Origin: Acanthococcus lagerstroemiae
Lineage: Eukaryota > Arthropoda > Insecta > Hemiptera > Eriococcidae
Direction: 5' to 3'
Assembly (NCBI GenBank): GCA_031841125.1
Contig: CM063107.1
Location: forward strand, 27,422,499 to 27,486,498
Length of the DNA stretch: 64,000 nt
Below the pieces are notes generated by a model. That model was not told where the DNA came from. It did not search any database and saw only the letters and a list, made by a program, of their open reading frames with translations. Below, one piece after another: positions 53,001 to 64,000 of the stretch. Made by a program: the position numbers and the translations under genes. Position 1 is the stretch's first letter. Every line of letters starts with the position of its first letter.

Positions 53001-56000
53001 TAACCGTTTCAAAACTGCAAGACGATATTCCTTATTGACAGGCTGACCTTTTGGGATCAATGTGCACGAACCCTCACAATTAAGAACACGTCCCACGCAT
53101 TCAATCAATATAGGAATGTAAACTTCGATCAGTCTAGTGAGGAAGGGCTCAGACGTACCACCAGTCTTGGAACTTCAAGTCCTTACTACTGACATTGAAC
53201 AAAATATTGAAATAGAAGTATTTTGAATCGCTAATTTCGAATACTCCATGAGATTTTTCATGTGGTCATGTTTTAGGACACAGAGTGTCTACCAGATTCC
53301 AATTTTTGAATTGTATGACTTTTGTATGACTCTTTTCCATTACTTTTTCCAGATTTAGTGACCAAAAAAAAAAAAAAAAATTCATGATCGTATTTAAATA
53401 CACTATGTATTTTGGGTATTTTAGGGAGGAATTATTTCGATTGTATGATTTTTATACGATTTTGTATGACTTGTATGACCACTACCTCAATTGTACGACT
53501 TGTATGACCGATAGACACCCTGTTTAATAGTTGAAACTGACTTATCTTAAAACATTGCACAAAATATTAAGACAGATAATTTTTACGTCACTTATTTCGA
53601 ATATTTCATTAAATTCTTGATCTCGCCCCATGGGCTCCGAACTCGATACTTCATTCTCCAAATGACTGACATGGCCTTCTATTGAAAATCTGAACAAAAA
53701 ATCAAAACTCTCGATTTTTGTGTTGCTGATTCTAAATGGTCCATCAAATTTTTGATCCGACCCTGATGACTCTAAATTCGATGTTCATTTTAAATGAGTG
53801 AAATGAACTTGTCTCAACTTACGAAATTCAACGGAGTATAGAAATAGGGATTTTTAGATCGCTGATTTCAGGGACCCAGAGCCAGAACCAGAGACTGGAA
53901 CCCCGAAACAGACTATTTTGCCAGAGAGCCAGAGTCAGAAGCCTGAAGTTTTGACTCTGGCTCTGATTTCGGCTCCAGCCTTTCAGACTTCCTTCTTTCT
54001 CTTCTCCCATCATCTCTTTCATCTTTCGCCATAAAAATAACTCAAGTCGGAGCAAAACCATATTTTTTGTGAATCCAGTGCCCAATAAAAATTGGTTGCC
54101 GGAGCTGGAGCTAATTTCAGCCGAGCTAGAGGTGAATTCAGTTACTCCGGAGCCGAAGCCAGCTCGGAATAACGTTGAGTTTAATGTCAAATCTCTGACT
54201 GATTAGATTTCGAAAATCACATTAGATGCGTCATTTACTCCCCCCCCCCCCACATGCCGAAAAATTGAAATTACCAACTACTCTTACACGGCCACGTTAA
54301 CAGGTTCCTTTGCATCATTCTTACCGAATATTTCTACATTTTGTTTGATTTTCCACGTCAAGTTGATTTTACTTCCACTACAGAATAAAATTTGGACTGT
54401 AAAGGCCCTACTCTGCACTAATTCAAAACTGGAACGCTGCATTCAGAATCAGCGTTCAAAAACAAAATACACAAATAAATAGAAAATTGTAGTAGTTCTT
54501 TCGATTTTTCAAGTTAAGAAATTACCGCTCGTCCCACAAAGAAGAAAAGGAAATTCTTTTCTTTTTCTTTCTTTCTTTTTTCAATGGTTTTACATTTTGC
54601 TCGACATTAGCTTTTGACCGATGCATGTGAAGATAACTTCGAATTGTTGAGGTAAAAGTTATCAAATTTAACAATGAAATTTTGAGTTCGACATCCCAAA
54701 TAAAATCGAATGCTTAATTTAATGAAAAATTTGAATCCAACAAAGGAAACGAATCCACTGTTTCGATAACTGAGGGCTAGAGTTCTGAAACTGGAGCTCG
54801 AATTGGAACCAACCACAACGTCAAATACAATATTTTAAAACAGCGACTCAAGAAACCCTTAATTTCGATACTTTGTTCCGAGTCTGAGGTCACAAATACA
54901 ATCGGATGCCTAATTTAAAGAGAAATTCGAATTCAACAAAGACAAAGAATCCATAATTTCGACAACTGAAGAATTGAGGATTTTGGAATTCTAATCAGGA
55001 TTAAATGAAATATCAAAGATAATTTTTGAAATCAACAACTTTAAAAAAAAAAAGATTTCGACAGTTGTTTTATTTTTAAGATCAGAGTCGATGTGTGAAA
55101 TGTCGATTTTCGGGCTCGAATTGAGGTTACATAAAAAACTGATAAAGAACAATTCACTCCTCTTCTATTTCGAGATTTCCAAGACAAGTTAATTTCGCCC
55201 ACCTATAAATGGTGAAATTTGATGCCAAAATCTAGGCTAATCGGAAAATTCAAGGCTCTTTTCGAAATCAGTGAACTAAAATATCCCTTCTCAATGATTG
55301 GCTCGATTTTTAAAGCCCATCCATAATCAACAATTTAATAAGATACTTAGAATCAACGACCCAAACCTTGAAGGACCCGGTCGCTCCAAGCTGATTCCGG
55401 CTCCGGAGCAAACTGAATTTTAGTTTCGACTCCGGCTAACTTCTGAAGTTGGCTCCGGTTCTATCAAATGATTTTCATCGGGGCTACAGCTAATTGTGAA
55501 AAATTCTTGATGGCTGCTGCGCTACTAAAAATGTGTTTTCTGTTCCAGTTCCGGATATTTTTACGGAGAAGGAGAAGGGTGAAGACGTAGTAGGCAAGAG
55601 GTCAAGAGCGAAGAGGAAGACGAAGGAATGAGGTTGAAGCACAAGAGCCGAAGTCGCACCGGAGCCAAGAACTCCGTTCGGCTACAACAAAAAATGTTTT
55701 CAGGACTCCGGCTCTGGCAAAAAAAAATTTCCGGCTCCCCTGAGAAATGGTCGGCTTTAAGGTCACGTCCTTCTTTCGATACAACTCCATGTGATTTCAA
55801 TTTCTGGTGGTGGTAGTACATTCGAGCTTATTTTCCAGGGAATAAAAAATGTTTCACCCAGAAAGAAACTACACCTTACCACTTAAAGGTCCTTTAGTCT
55901 CGTGTGGATCCAACTGAAGGTTACGGAGGCGATGACTACACGAAAAAGGGGGGAGGGAAGCTAACGAGTTTGACATCGTAATCAGTGTTCCGTGTCTCTC

Positions 56001-59000
56001 TGTTAACAATAATTTCTTCAACATTCTAGGGACATGTGCAAATGATTACGTGATGCGAGGGGGGGGGGGAGCTAAAGTTAATCAATGGATTACATACCTT
56101 ACGAACAGCCCCTACCTCCCTACTAAACACTAAAAGTTGAGGCTTTTAAAGAACAGAAGATAGTCCAATTCACCACAGCACGCTGGAAATGGTATTTTTC
56201 CAGCCACGGGAATGAGAAAAAAGGTTAAAGAGTTGAGCATTACATACCTGACCCTGTTGAGTATTTATCAACGTCTTGCACACATCTAACGGCGTAGTCA
56301 GCGCGGCGGCTATGCCGCCGGCAAAGGCACCGGATATCACATGCGCTTTCGGATTATAAACTCGATCGCGGTTGGTTATGTTTTGACAGAATTCATATGT
56401 CATGAAATGTAAGCTTTGAAATGGTAAGTTCATAACTAGTTGGGTGGTGTACGATAAGTAGAACGCTCGGAATCCTTCTTGTCGGTATATACTTCGTATA
56501 CATTCCGTAACATTTTTATAAGGACTATTGAGCATCTGCAATCTCTGCTTGATAACTAGAACAAAGAGAGATTTGAAATTACCAACTAATGTAAATAGTA
56601 CAAAATAAAATGTTCTGAGAATACCATTCACCTCAAATGCTAAAATAAGAGCCTGCATGACTCGAATCAAGGTTAACCTAACCTCACTTAAATCTGCGTC
56701 AGGACCCACGGAAGTCTAGTGGCACTCACGCATGTGCACCAGGTGGGAAAATCCACATTAAAAAAAAATTCAATTTTAAAACTTATCGGTACTAATGGAT
56801 GTTTTTGTTAGGGGGGGGGGGGTGTCCATGATTCCATTCCATATTTAGAAGTTTTATACTTGCACCAGGTGAAAAAATGAAAGATCGTCGGCCCTGATCC
56901 AGGTACATTTTGACCAATTACCCATAGCATAGCAGGGTGGGAGTTGTCTAGCAAAATTTCCTCGTTATTCCAAACATAAAATTCAAAATTCGCAGGAAAA
57001 TCAAGACGAAGGAAATCCATAATGCATTATTGAATCAGTAAAAACAATTAACCTACATTGATAATTTCATTTATTAGAGTAGTTTACTACCACTTCAATT
57101 AATGTTCATCGTCAAGGCGAACTAATGGTGTGATTTCAATCAACATAACGCCATGTGACACCTTCTAATTCTATTGACACAACGCCAAGTTGAACTCCAC
57201 CAATGAACTTTCAAGTACAACTTGAAACAACAGGAAAATTGTAAGCTGAAATAGAAACTTTCAGGGGAGAGGGGCTGATACAGCAATAATGTTTTAAAAT
57301 ACAAGACTTCAACGCATCTAACTACTTCAATCTGACGTGCTGTCACAGTCAGCCCATCAGACTGTCAAGTCTCAGATCTTCAAGTTTATTTTATGGGAGA
57401 GAATGCGAAGGAGGGGAAAGACAGATGTTGGCTGTCAGCTCTACGTCTCACACATCAAGATACATACGAGATATCTATCAAAGTCTCAAAAATTAAAAAT
57501 CGAGGACCCGGAGAGATTCATTTCCCGAGTCAGCAGGAGGACTAGCCTTCAGTTTTGCAGAGTTAATTTTCAATGACATACTCTGCTTTACAATTTTCGG
57601 GAGACTTGCGACCGATATGGTTTTTTGGAGGACTCAGGGAACCTACTGTCAAAATCGGGAAACATAAGAGGGACTGATAGGCACTCGGACACACTTATGT
57701 GTTTGTAGGAACAGAGGCGGAGAGACCTTGCCTCCTCGACCTTCTAATCCTTGGCCAATAAAGTTGTAAAATGTTATTTAAAAAAAAAAAATTGAATACA
57801 TCTCATTAATTACGAGAACTTAACAATACAGAAAGCAGCAACAAATTCGATAAGGGAACGTTGTATTAAATCATCACCAAAGCTCTCATACATTGTACGC
57901 TTTCTAATAGCATTTTGCTCGCCAATTCAATAAAAACAGGAGACAATATGATGCAACTCTCCATGCTACATTAACATCGTGCAAACTTGTGTAACTTATG
58001 TTTCTGTTTAAATGAACTAAGCGCCAAATTGGGCTCCATTTGTACAATATGAACAATATTTTCATGAATACATCCGAGTAACAGTACGTGACACGTCGAA
58101 TCAAAGGGAACATACGATTTCGTGAGAAGGATGCCAAAGTCTAGAAGAATAGAACATCGACATCGGGTCACAGAACTGAGACCTTTATTTGAAATAGAAC
58201 ACATATTATCTTCCTGCGATAGCAGGGTCGGTGAAATTCAAAAACTGAGATCAATCTCCCTGAAGAAGTGGCATCATTCTCATTACACAAGATGTAAATT
58301 ACGTAAATGACGAGATGAAAGTCACGTAGACCATTTAATGAAATTAGCAAGCCCGGTATCGATAATTATTAGCATCTATAAAGAGGTCACTCGTTAATCT
58401 TCTTCCGCAATACCTATATATTTACGAATCATGATATTTCCAATTTTCACCAAGATCACTTCATTACACTTTCCCATAAATTTACAATTTTTCATTCTGT
58501 CCCAGATAAATGTTCACTCCTAGTACGTTCGTCCTGAAAGATTAAGCGATTCAACTTGTAATTTGGATGGGATCTATCCAAGTCTAACACAAATACGGTC
58601 TAGCAGATAGACCACACCAGCGATCACGTTTAGATAAATGAATAACCCCTACAATAACAAGAATTGAAGGACGCACCGACGGGAATATACATGAGTTCAT
58701 TTATAGCAACACTACACTTCTTTGTAACCACGCAACTCCATTCTGAAAACAAAGCAAAACACCTGATTCATATGAGGCGAATCTATCAACAAGTGACTCA
58801 AAGGTCGAGCGGAAGATACTGAAATTCGATGTTAGAAATTACAGACAATTGACAACAGCTATGAATGCAGCTACAAGCCACGTAAATTAAACTTCCCTCT
58901 AGAAATGATTTCGCGTCTAAATTAAATTTGCAACAGAACAGAAGATTTGCCTCTCGAGCACTTCACCGTCTAACACTCCTACCGGCTAATATTTCACTCG

Positions 59001-62000
59001 AATTGGTCTTTTTCTCTTCCTCTGCACCTCGTGATGTCTGTATTACCAGTAAAGTTTTTATCAACCGTTTGCCCGTCGATTTGTTTTTCTTTACACCAAC
59101 CCAACTGTCTGCCTTTTTTCCTGTATTACAGCCCAATGGTTAGCCTGCGTATCTGCCTGCCTAACAATATCTGACTGACGGGATAGTCAACTTTATGTTA
59201 CTTCATTAGCCCCTCCTGCATAAACGAAAACAGCCGACCTGCAATGTGTGTGCGTGTGTGTGTGTGTGTGTGTGTGGGCGCGTGGGGGTCTCATAGATAC
59301 TCACAACCAGGGGTCGGCAACGCTGTGACCGTGGGCGCACGGCGATTTTCGATGTGCCCTCAACGTCATATGGCCAAACACAGAACATATGTGGCAGTTT
59401 CTATAAAAAGGGGTAACTTTGTCGATTGATCGAAGTCTCAGAAAACGCGAAAAAATAAAAACAAAATGTTTTGGTAAAAAAAAATCAATTTTGAGATTTT
59501 GGTTGATTTCTATAGAAAAAACATCGCAATAACGAAGAGACAAAATTTACGCGCATGAGAGAGAAGAGGGAGAGAGAGAAAGAGAATTATGAAAGAAAGT
59601 GAGCAAAGAATGCGAATGTCTGCGTTCGCTTCTTCGTGGTTTTTCGGAGCTCACGAATAAATCCGATGTTCTGAATTGTTACCACACAGAAGAGCTAAAA
59701 ATTACCTTTCCAACAAGCCCTCGTCAAGGCTGGTAACGTGATTCTGGGGCGAGTTAGGGCGGCTTGACGGAGTGGGAGAAAAAGGTGTGTCTAACTTTAA
59801 ACGCGTTTTTCCCAAAAACGTGTTTTCGCGCGTTCTTGTTACACTCATCTTTGACCGCGTGTTCCTCCAGAACAAAAAACGCTACAAATCTCGCTGGCAG
59901 CTCGTTGGAATGGGCATTCATTCCTCTATTATGTACTGTCTGTAACTCAAAATTCGTCGGATCGACAACGTTACCCCTATTTATAGAAACTGCCACATAT
60001 TCATAGTGACCTAAGTTATATATTTCACTGTATGCATGCATCATGCCTCATGTAATAAATATCTTGTTGTGTCCTTGTGTAACATTTCATTTACGTCAAC
60101 CATTCATGCACCCTTCAGGAGTAAATTATTTTAGGATGCGCCCTTAGGCTGCATAAGGTTGCCGACCCCTGCTCACAACTATCAAAATTATGTTAGAAAT
60201 TCTTTCGCTCGTACAATGTTTCATTTTTTGGAGGGGGGGGGGGGATTTTCGAGCCTGCCTCGTATTTGCGTTTATGCCTGCCTGTCTGCATTGGTTGAAT
60301 CTCAGGACGTAAGTTTTCCCCCACAATTTTTCAAAATTCTCAAATACAGGCTATTGATATTTCTTTTTTCAATGGGGGGGGGGGGGGTACATTTTTGGCA
60401 TGGCAAGACATGTATACTAAGTCCTATCTAGAAAAACATGAGAAAATTCCTAACTCTATATCACTTGCTTCTACTTCCATTTCGGAAAAGTGAGGTCTGA
60501 TGACAATTTTTGTATTTCTGATTTATAATTTTTCTGATACCAATTCCACGCTAAAATATGAAGATTGAAACATCAGAAATTGGTCCTGAATCTTAAATCA
60601 ACATGGTTCTTCACACAGCCAGACATTAACATAAGCAATAAGGGTAGAAACTCAGAAATCCGGGCATCAGACAGTACTACAATAATAAAAAGATTAACTT
60701 GAAATTTTGATGCCAGTACAGAGTGTCCAGTTTTTTCCTAAAATGAAATTCCCTGACTTTTTTTCAACTTCCAGAGCGATCCAAAAGATGACTCATGAAG
60801 TTACAGCGAGTGCGAAAAGATGTAATTTGCTTCGACTTCAACAGGACACTTCTGGAAGCTCTTTTATACGCATTATGCTTCTTTCAAAAATACTTTCTAA
60901 AATCCCTAACTTTTCTAGAATTTTAAAATTCCTTGACTTTTCCAAAACTGGGCATCCTGCAGTAATATTTGGATCCCATCGTACCCATAGGTCCCTGTAC
61001 ATTTTTTCGTTCACCTATCCCCGCATTCATTCGGGACCTTGTAAAGACATCTAGAAGATTGAGGCATCGGAAACGCCAACCACCTATAGACCTACTTTTA
61101 GAACCTCAGATGGTTTCAGTTGCATTCATATGTAGATCTTGCCCAGCACCAATGGACACACCTCTGGAAGTGAACGCCGTACCATCACTGATGGCAGCGG
61201 AAATTGACGCAGCAGTAAACAGAATACGTAAGAAAGCAGTGCGGCGTTACAGGTCAAGCGGGATAATAGGCAATCCACGCTTCGCATATGGGAAGAGTGG
61301 CTCTCCCGCAGTACCAAGGGAGAGTGGACACGACTGCTAGTGATCTCAACGCGTGGTTGGGCAGGCGTCATGGCCAGCTGGACTTCTACCTCACGCAGGT
61401 GATAAGCGGCCATGGAGTGTTCAACAAGTATCTGCACCGGATGGGCACAGCAGAAAGCCCGCGGTGCTCCTACTGCACTGCGAGAGGGTGAAATGATGAT
61501 GCCTGGCACACCCCGTTCGAGTGTCCGACATTCGACCAAGATAGGGAGAAAGCGGCAGCCGCCTTTCAAAATGCGGGCGTTGAGCCGCTTACACCAGAGA
61601 ACCTGGTCCCGACCATGCTGGAGAGCAGAGCGGAATAGGATCAGGCAGCTGCCTTTGTTAAGAAGACGTTGGGCCGCAAGATTTGGCTGGAGTGGCAAAA
61701 ACAAAGGCAGCGGACACAGCACCCTATGCCGGCACTCGCTATCCCACCAACATCGATGACAACTACAACGTCAACGACGACGACGATGTCGCAGCTGCCA
61801 TCAACCGACGAACAAGATGATCCGACGCAACTCGACAGCGAAGATGAAGAATAAGACGCCGTGTAGATTCACCATCGTGAAGAGGCGAAAGGAGAAATGG
61901 GGGTAGCAGAAGCTACCTCAAGGCGATCCCCCCTATTTTGACAGAGGCCTATTCGGGGTGTTTCCGGGATAGAGGGTGCGGTGTCCCGGGGCCAATTTGG

Positions 62001-62869
62001 CATGCGTGCATCGCTATACGCCCCTCTATCATCGAATACGTATAGATCTTCACCTTGATGATATGCATTTCTCAATGTTAGACATTATAAGATAATCTTT
62101 TCAGTGTGTGGTATGCGTCCACTTTGCAAACATTTATACCAAAATTCAACTGAATATTGATTTTCTAAACAAAACTATTTATCAGCCTAAGGTGTTTTCC
62201 TTTTACAGTGAAAACGGTGTATAGTAGAAACTCAATGGACCACTTCAAAAATTTCAATACTGACAGGTTTTCCACATTATACAAGTGAACGAACGAACGA
62301 ACGAACGAAAAAAAAGAAAAAAAAAGTCTATACACTATACAGTAATGTATTAGTGATGCATGTACTGTACATCTGAACACTACTGGCGAGGACGATACAG
62401 TTCACTTATATGAGCAAAGAATTTCGTGCAGTGTACCTACTACGGCAGATAACGGAACAAAATGATTCTACCTTGAAAAAACCTATGCTAATATGGAAAA
62501 ATCAATAAAATACATGTGCCAATTTCTATTTTACACATTCTTTTTTTTGTACATTTTTAGTTTCCACTTCGACGTTAGACAGGTTTTCCAGATTATACGT
62601 TGAAATATACAGGTTTTCTCAACGAACCATATGTTTTTTCCACATTCACAGGTTTTCCAGATTAGTCGAGTCCACTATATACAGTTTTCACTGTACTGCA
62701 GTTGAGAATAGGCAATAATATTATCAATCTATTGGAATGAGGGCTGTGAGGTCCATAAGGACAGCACATATAAACTGCCTCTGTTCCACCTAGACATAAT
62801 ATACAAACTAACCATCAGTAGGTGTCATGATTCCATCGTGTAATACCGTTGATGCACAACCAGCAGCAC
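50001..62869 (-). CDS. mitoferrin (SLC25A28/37-type iron carrier), last three exons
   Basis: Minus-strand exons 62869-62813, 56555-56248 and 50426-50001, joined by GT-AG introns of about 6.3 and 5.8 kb with matching phases. Mitoferrin imports iron across the inner mitochondrial membrane for haem and Fe-S cluster synthesis. Exon A encodes [16 protein letters not shown]; exon B continues VIKQRLQM, completing the second carrier signature, then [35 protein letters not shown] and the third signature [14 protein letters not shown]; exon C gives [20 protein letters not shown] and [11 protein letters not shown]. These are diagnostic for mitoferrin. The first carrier repeat and start lie beyond the window. 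The protein ends with about 85 extra Ser/Pro-rich residues after the last helix, longer than I recall for mammals. Introns are full of transposons. Confidence 0.92.
51522..52000. repeat. 30-bp minisatellite, 16 units
   Basis: AAGGTAGGTACCCAGTAAAA with ATTCATTATCC-type ends recurs sixteen times. Most spacings are exactly 30 bp, one is 28. Variants (ACCCAG/ACACAG/ACACGG; ATTCATC/ATATTTTC) alternate. The 30-bp period creates a repetitive open frame on the minus strand that is not a gene. Confidence 0.95.
52215..52440. repeat. GC-rich degenerate tandem repeat
   Basis: GGCGCTGTGTAAACGGCGTATCGGTAG, TCGCTGTGCCCTCGTGGTCGGCGCATCGGTAG and TCGCTGTGCCTTCGTGGTCGGCGTACGCTGAG form about three units with period near 70-100 bp. 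Unusually GC-rich for the region. Confidence 0.6.
53281..53522. mobile_element. CAGAGTGTCTACC-type MITE, 242 bp
   Basis: Ends CAGAGTGTCTACCAG and (inverse) CAGGGTGTCTATCGG; arms rich in TTGTATGACTT. Same end motif as 51198 and 35673. Confidence 0.7.
53523..56247. other. mitoferrin intron: SINE-like debris
   Basis: Contains degenerate GGAGCCGGAGTC-like stretches (about 53870-54180 and 55370-55770, partly inverted relative to each other) and poly-G/C runs (54239-54251, 56059-56068). No gene. Confidence 0.4.
56556..59299. other. mitoferrin intron: no recognisable features
   Basis: Small open frames show no domains. A (TG)n microsatellite of about 15 units lies at 59246-59275. Confidence 0.45.
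59308..60171. mobile_element. non-autonomous hAT element, 864 bp
   Basis: Starts CAGGGGTCGGCAACG; the inverse of the right end starts CAGGGGTCGGCAACC. A perfect 8-bp duplication CTCACAAC (59300-59307, 60172-60179). Inner inverted pairs (TGTGGCAGTTTCTATAAA, and ATCGACAACGTTACCCC in inverse) extend the arms. No transposase is present. It lies in a mitoferrin intron. Confidence 0.92.
60719..60959. mobile_element. CAGAGTGTCC-ended MITE
   Basis: The left end CAGAGTGTCCAG is mirrored by CTGGGCATCCTG at the right. Flanks CAGTA (60714-60718) and CAGTA (60960-60964) look like a duplication. Internal words CCCTGACTTTT and CCTTGACTTTTCC match the other members of the CAGGGTGTC group. Confidence 0.65.
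61140..61855 (+). pseudogene. R1/I-like LINE, 3' end of ORF2
   Basis: Pieces in two frames read [12 protein letters not shown], then [45 protein letters not shown], then [15 protein letters not shown]. The C-x2-C ... H-x4-C cluster after the RT is typical of R1- and I-related LINEs. In-frame stops (for example after CTARG) and a frameshift show it is dead. About 61730-61855 adds a Thr-rich tail ending [15 protein letters not shown]. No RT catalytic block is present, so it is 5'-truncated. Confidence 0.8.
62206..62693. mobile_element. TA-flanked MITE, 488 bp
   Basis: Ends CAGTGAAAACGGTGTATAGT and (inverse) CAGTGAAAACTGTATATAGT; TA at 62204-62205 and 62694-62695. ACAGGTTTTCCACATTAT-type words occur near both ends. 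A (GAAC)n microsatellite lies at 62288-62309. Ends of this form are seen in pogo/Tc1-type elements. Confidence 0.82.
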
Positions 62870-64000
62870 CTAAAACATAAAATTAGTCATTACTTATTAC
62901 TGTATATCGAAGTAGTGTAGTATTTGCTATCTGATATGAAATATATCTTCTTCTTTTTTCTTAAAAGTAGGTATCCACGGTATCGAAGCAACTTGTGCTA
63001 ACGTACTGCCCAATGTTCCGTGCATTACAGACGCCGATTTCTTATTTTCGCTTCAGAATATGAGAGGATGCGAATGTTTATGCTCAGACGAACATTCTTC
63101 GACAAGCAACGGGTTTCTTCAACACTATTTGTCATCTCAGTCATCTCAGTAACACAAGGTTCTTTCAGTGTTAGACTTACTTCAGACCAAGGTGACCCAA
63201 GATTACTACATATCGGCTGAATTCGACACCGTAAGAATAATGGACGAAAGTTCAGTCAGAAAATACCATCTAAGATTACGGGAATCGAAAACGTAAACCA
63301 ATTCCATCAACGAGATTTTTAGAGGATAACACTTTCCATCAACGAGATTATTAGGGGATAACACTCCTGCTAATATTTAAGGAATATAAATTTGTATGCC
63401 CAGTCCAACACCCTCTAACATGCATCCTTCAATATCGTTTGTCCTGTCAACAGCAACACAACGGCACCTTGAATGTGGAACTTAATCTCAAAACAAGGCG
63501 AACAAGATAATTACGATTCACTTCAACACCACCGTGAGGCCAATGGACGGAAGCTGACATACAATTCTGTCCAAAGGTAAGGAAATCGAAAATGCAAACA
63601 GTTTCATCAATAAGATCATGAGGGGAGTAACACTACTGCTAACTACATCAGGACGAGAGAAAGTTATACAACTGAAAACCATGGGCTTGACAACTTTTAT
63701 ACTGAACAAGGGTGAAATATGAATTTACCAGCCACATCTCTTTAAACACATGAATAAGTAGGGCAGACGACCGAATAAAACATCATGTTTTTTTTCAACG
63801 TAGTTGCTTCACTATTGATAGCATTTGAAACTGATGTACTTTCAAGGTTACCGAATAATACATTACACTGCGTTAAGCAAATGAAACCCATCATTATTTC
63901 CCATGTTAATATTCATTTTCCATTACAGACAGTCATTACCTTGAATACAATCCGAAATCGACCAATAACCTAGCTGTTCATTCTTTCTCATAAAATCAGA
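62870..64000. other. mitoferrin upstream intron with a diverged duplication
   Basis: About 63120-63360 and 63425-63660 are related copies (CAAGGTGACC / CAAGGCGAACAAG, then AATGGACGRAAG, GGAATCGAAAA, CATCAAYRAGAT, GGGRATAACACT). No earlier mitoferrin exon was found to the end of the window. Confidence 0.5.

Noticed and set aside
61126..61722. 198-codon minus-strand frame
   Set aside because: Lies antisense to the LINE ORF2 remnant, which has recognisable motifs on the plus strand.

Overview
The window is eukaryotic nuclear DNA: AT-rich, gene-poor, with spliced genes carrying GT-AG introns and many mobile elements. The two well-recognised host genes (a Fip1-like polyadenylation factor and a mitoferrin) and the element mix (Ty3/gypsy, BEL/Pao, RTE-like and R1/I-like LINE remains, pogo, hAT, Harbinger, Mutator-like and palindromic MITEs) suggest an arthropod, most likely an insect. 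A hemipteran is my guess only. No operons, prokaryotic signals or CRISPR arrays are present.

Layout. 1-0.75 kb: a possible terminal exon of unknown product. 1.30-6.27 kb: a nearly intact, recent Ty3/gypsy-like retrotransposon on the minus strand. It has 301-bp LTRs differing at one base, TATA target duplications, gag and pol overlapping through an A_AAA_AAC slippery site, and a frameshift near the end of pol. It sits inside one of two foldback elements (6.28-6.80 kb). 6.9-9.6 kb: a tRNA-derived remnant, two palindromic MITEs and a LINE scrap. 10.37-11.61 kb: a two-exon gene for a minimal RGS-domain protein. 11.97-14.29 kb: a degenerate array of short repeats that switches orientation. 14.67-15.03 kb: a foldback element carrying a hAT MITE. 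15.70-19.50 kb: a complete ten-exon FIP1-like gene. 20.05-28.9 kb: a satellite region whose core (21.97-27.7 kb) has a higher-order structure.

28.9-46.3 kb is a transposon graveyard with nested insertions: a Mutator-like MITE family with 9-bp duplications, a TA-flanked element holding a HARBI1-like fragment, a BEL/Pao 3' end, pogo-like elements nested in each other, and a LINE. 47.6-48.6 kb is an element with repeated GTGGCCACAAATGG motifs. From 50.0 to 62.87 kb the minus strand carries the last three exons of mitoferrin, with introns of about 5.8 and 6.3 kb that contain a 30-bp minisatellite, CAGGGTGTCTACC-type elements, an 864-bp hAT element with a perfect 8-bp duplication, a LINE 3' end and a TA-flanked MITE. 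The 5' exons lie beyond 64 kb.

The host genes show no functional linkage. FIP1 acts in nuclear mRNA 3'-end processing, mitoferrin in mitochondrial iron import, and the RGS protein in G-protein signalling. All lengths, splice phases and repeat periods were counted by hand from the sequence; no database or alignment was available.
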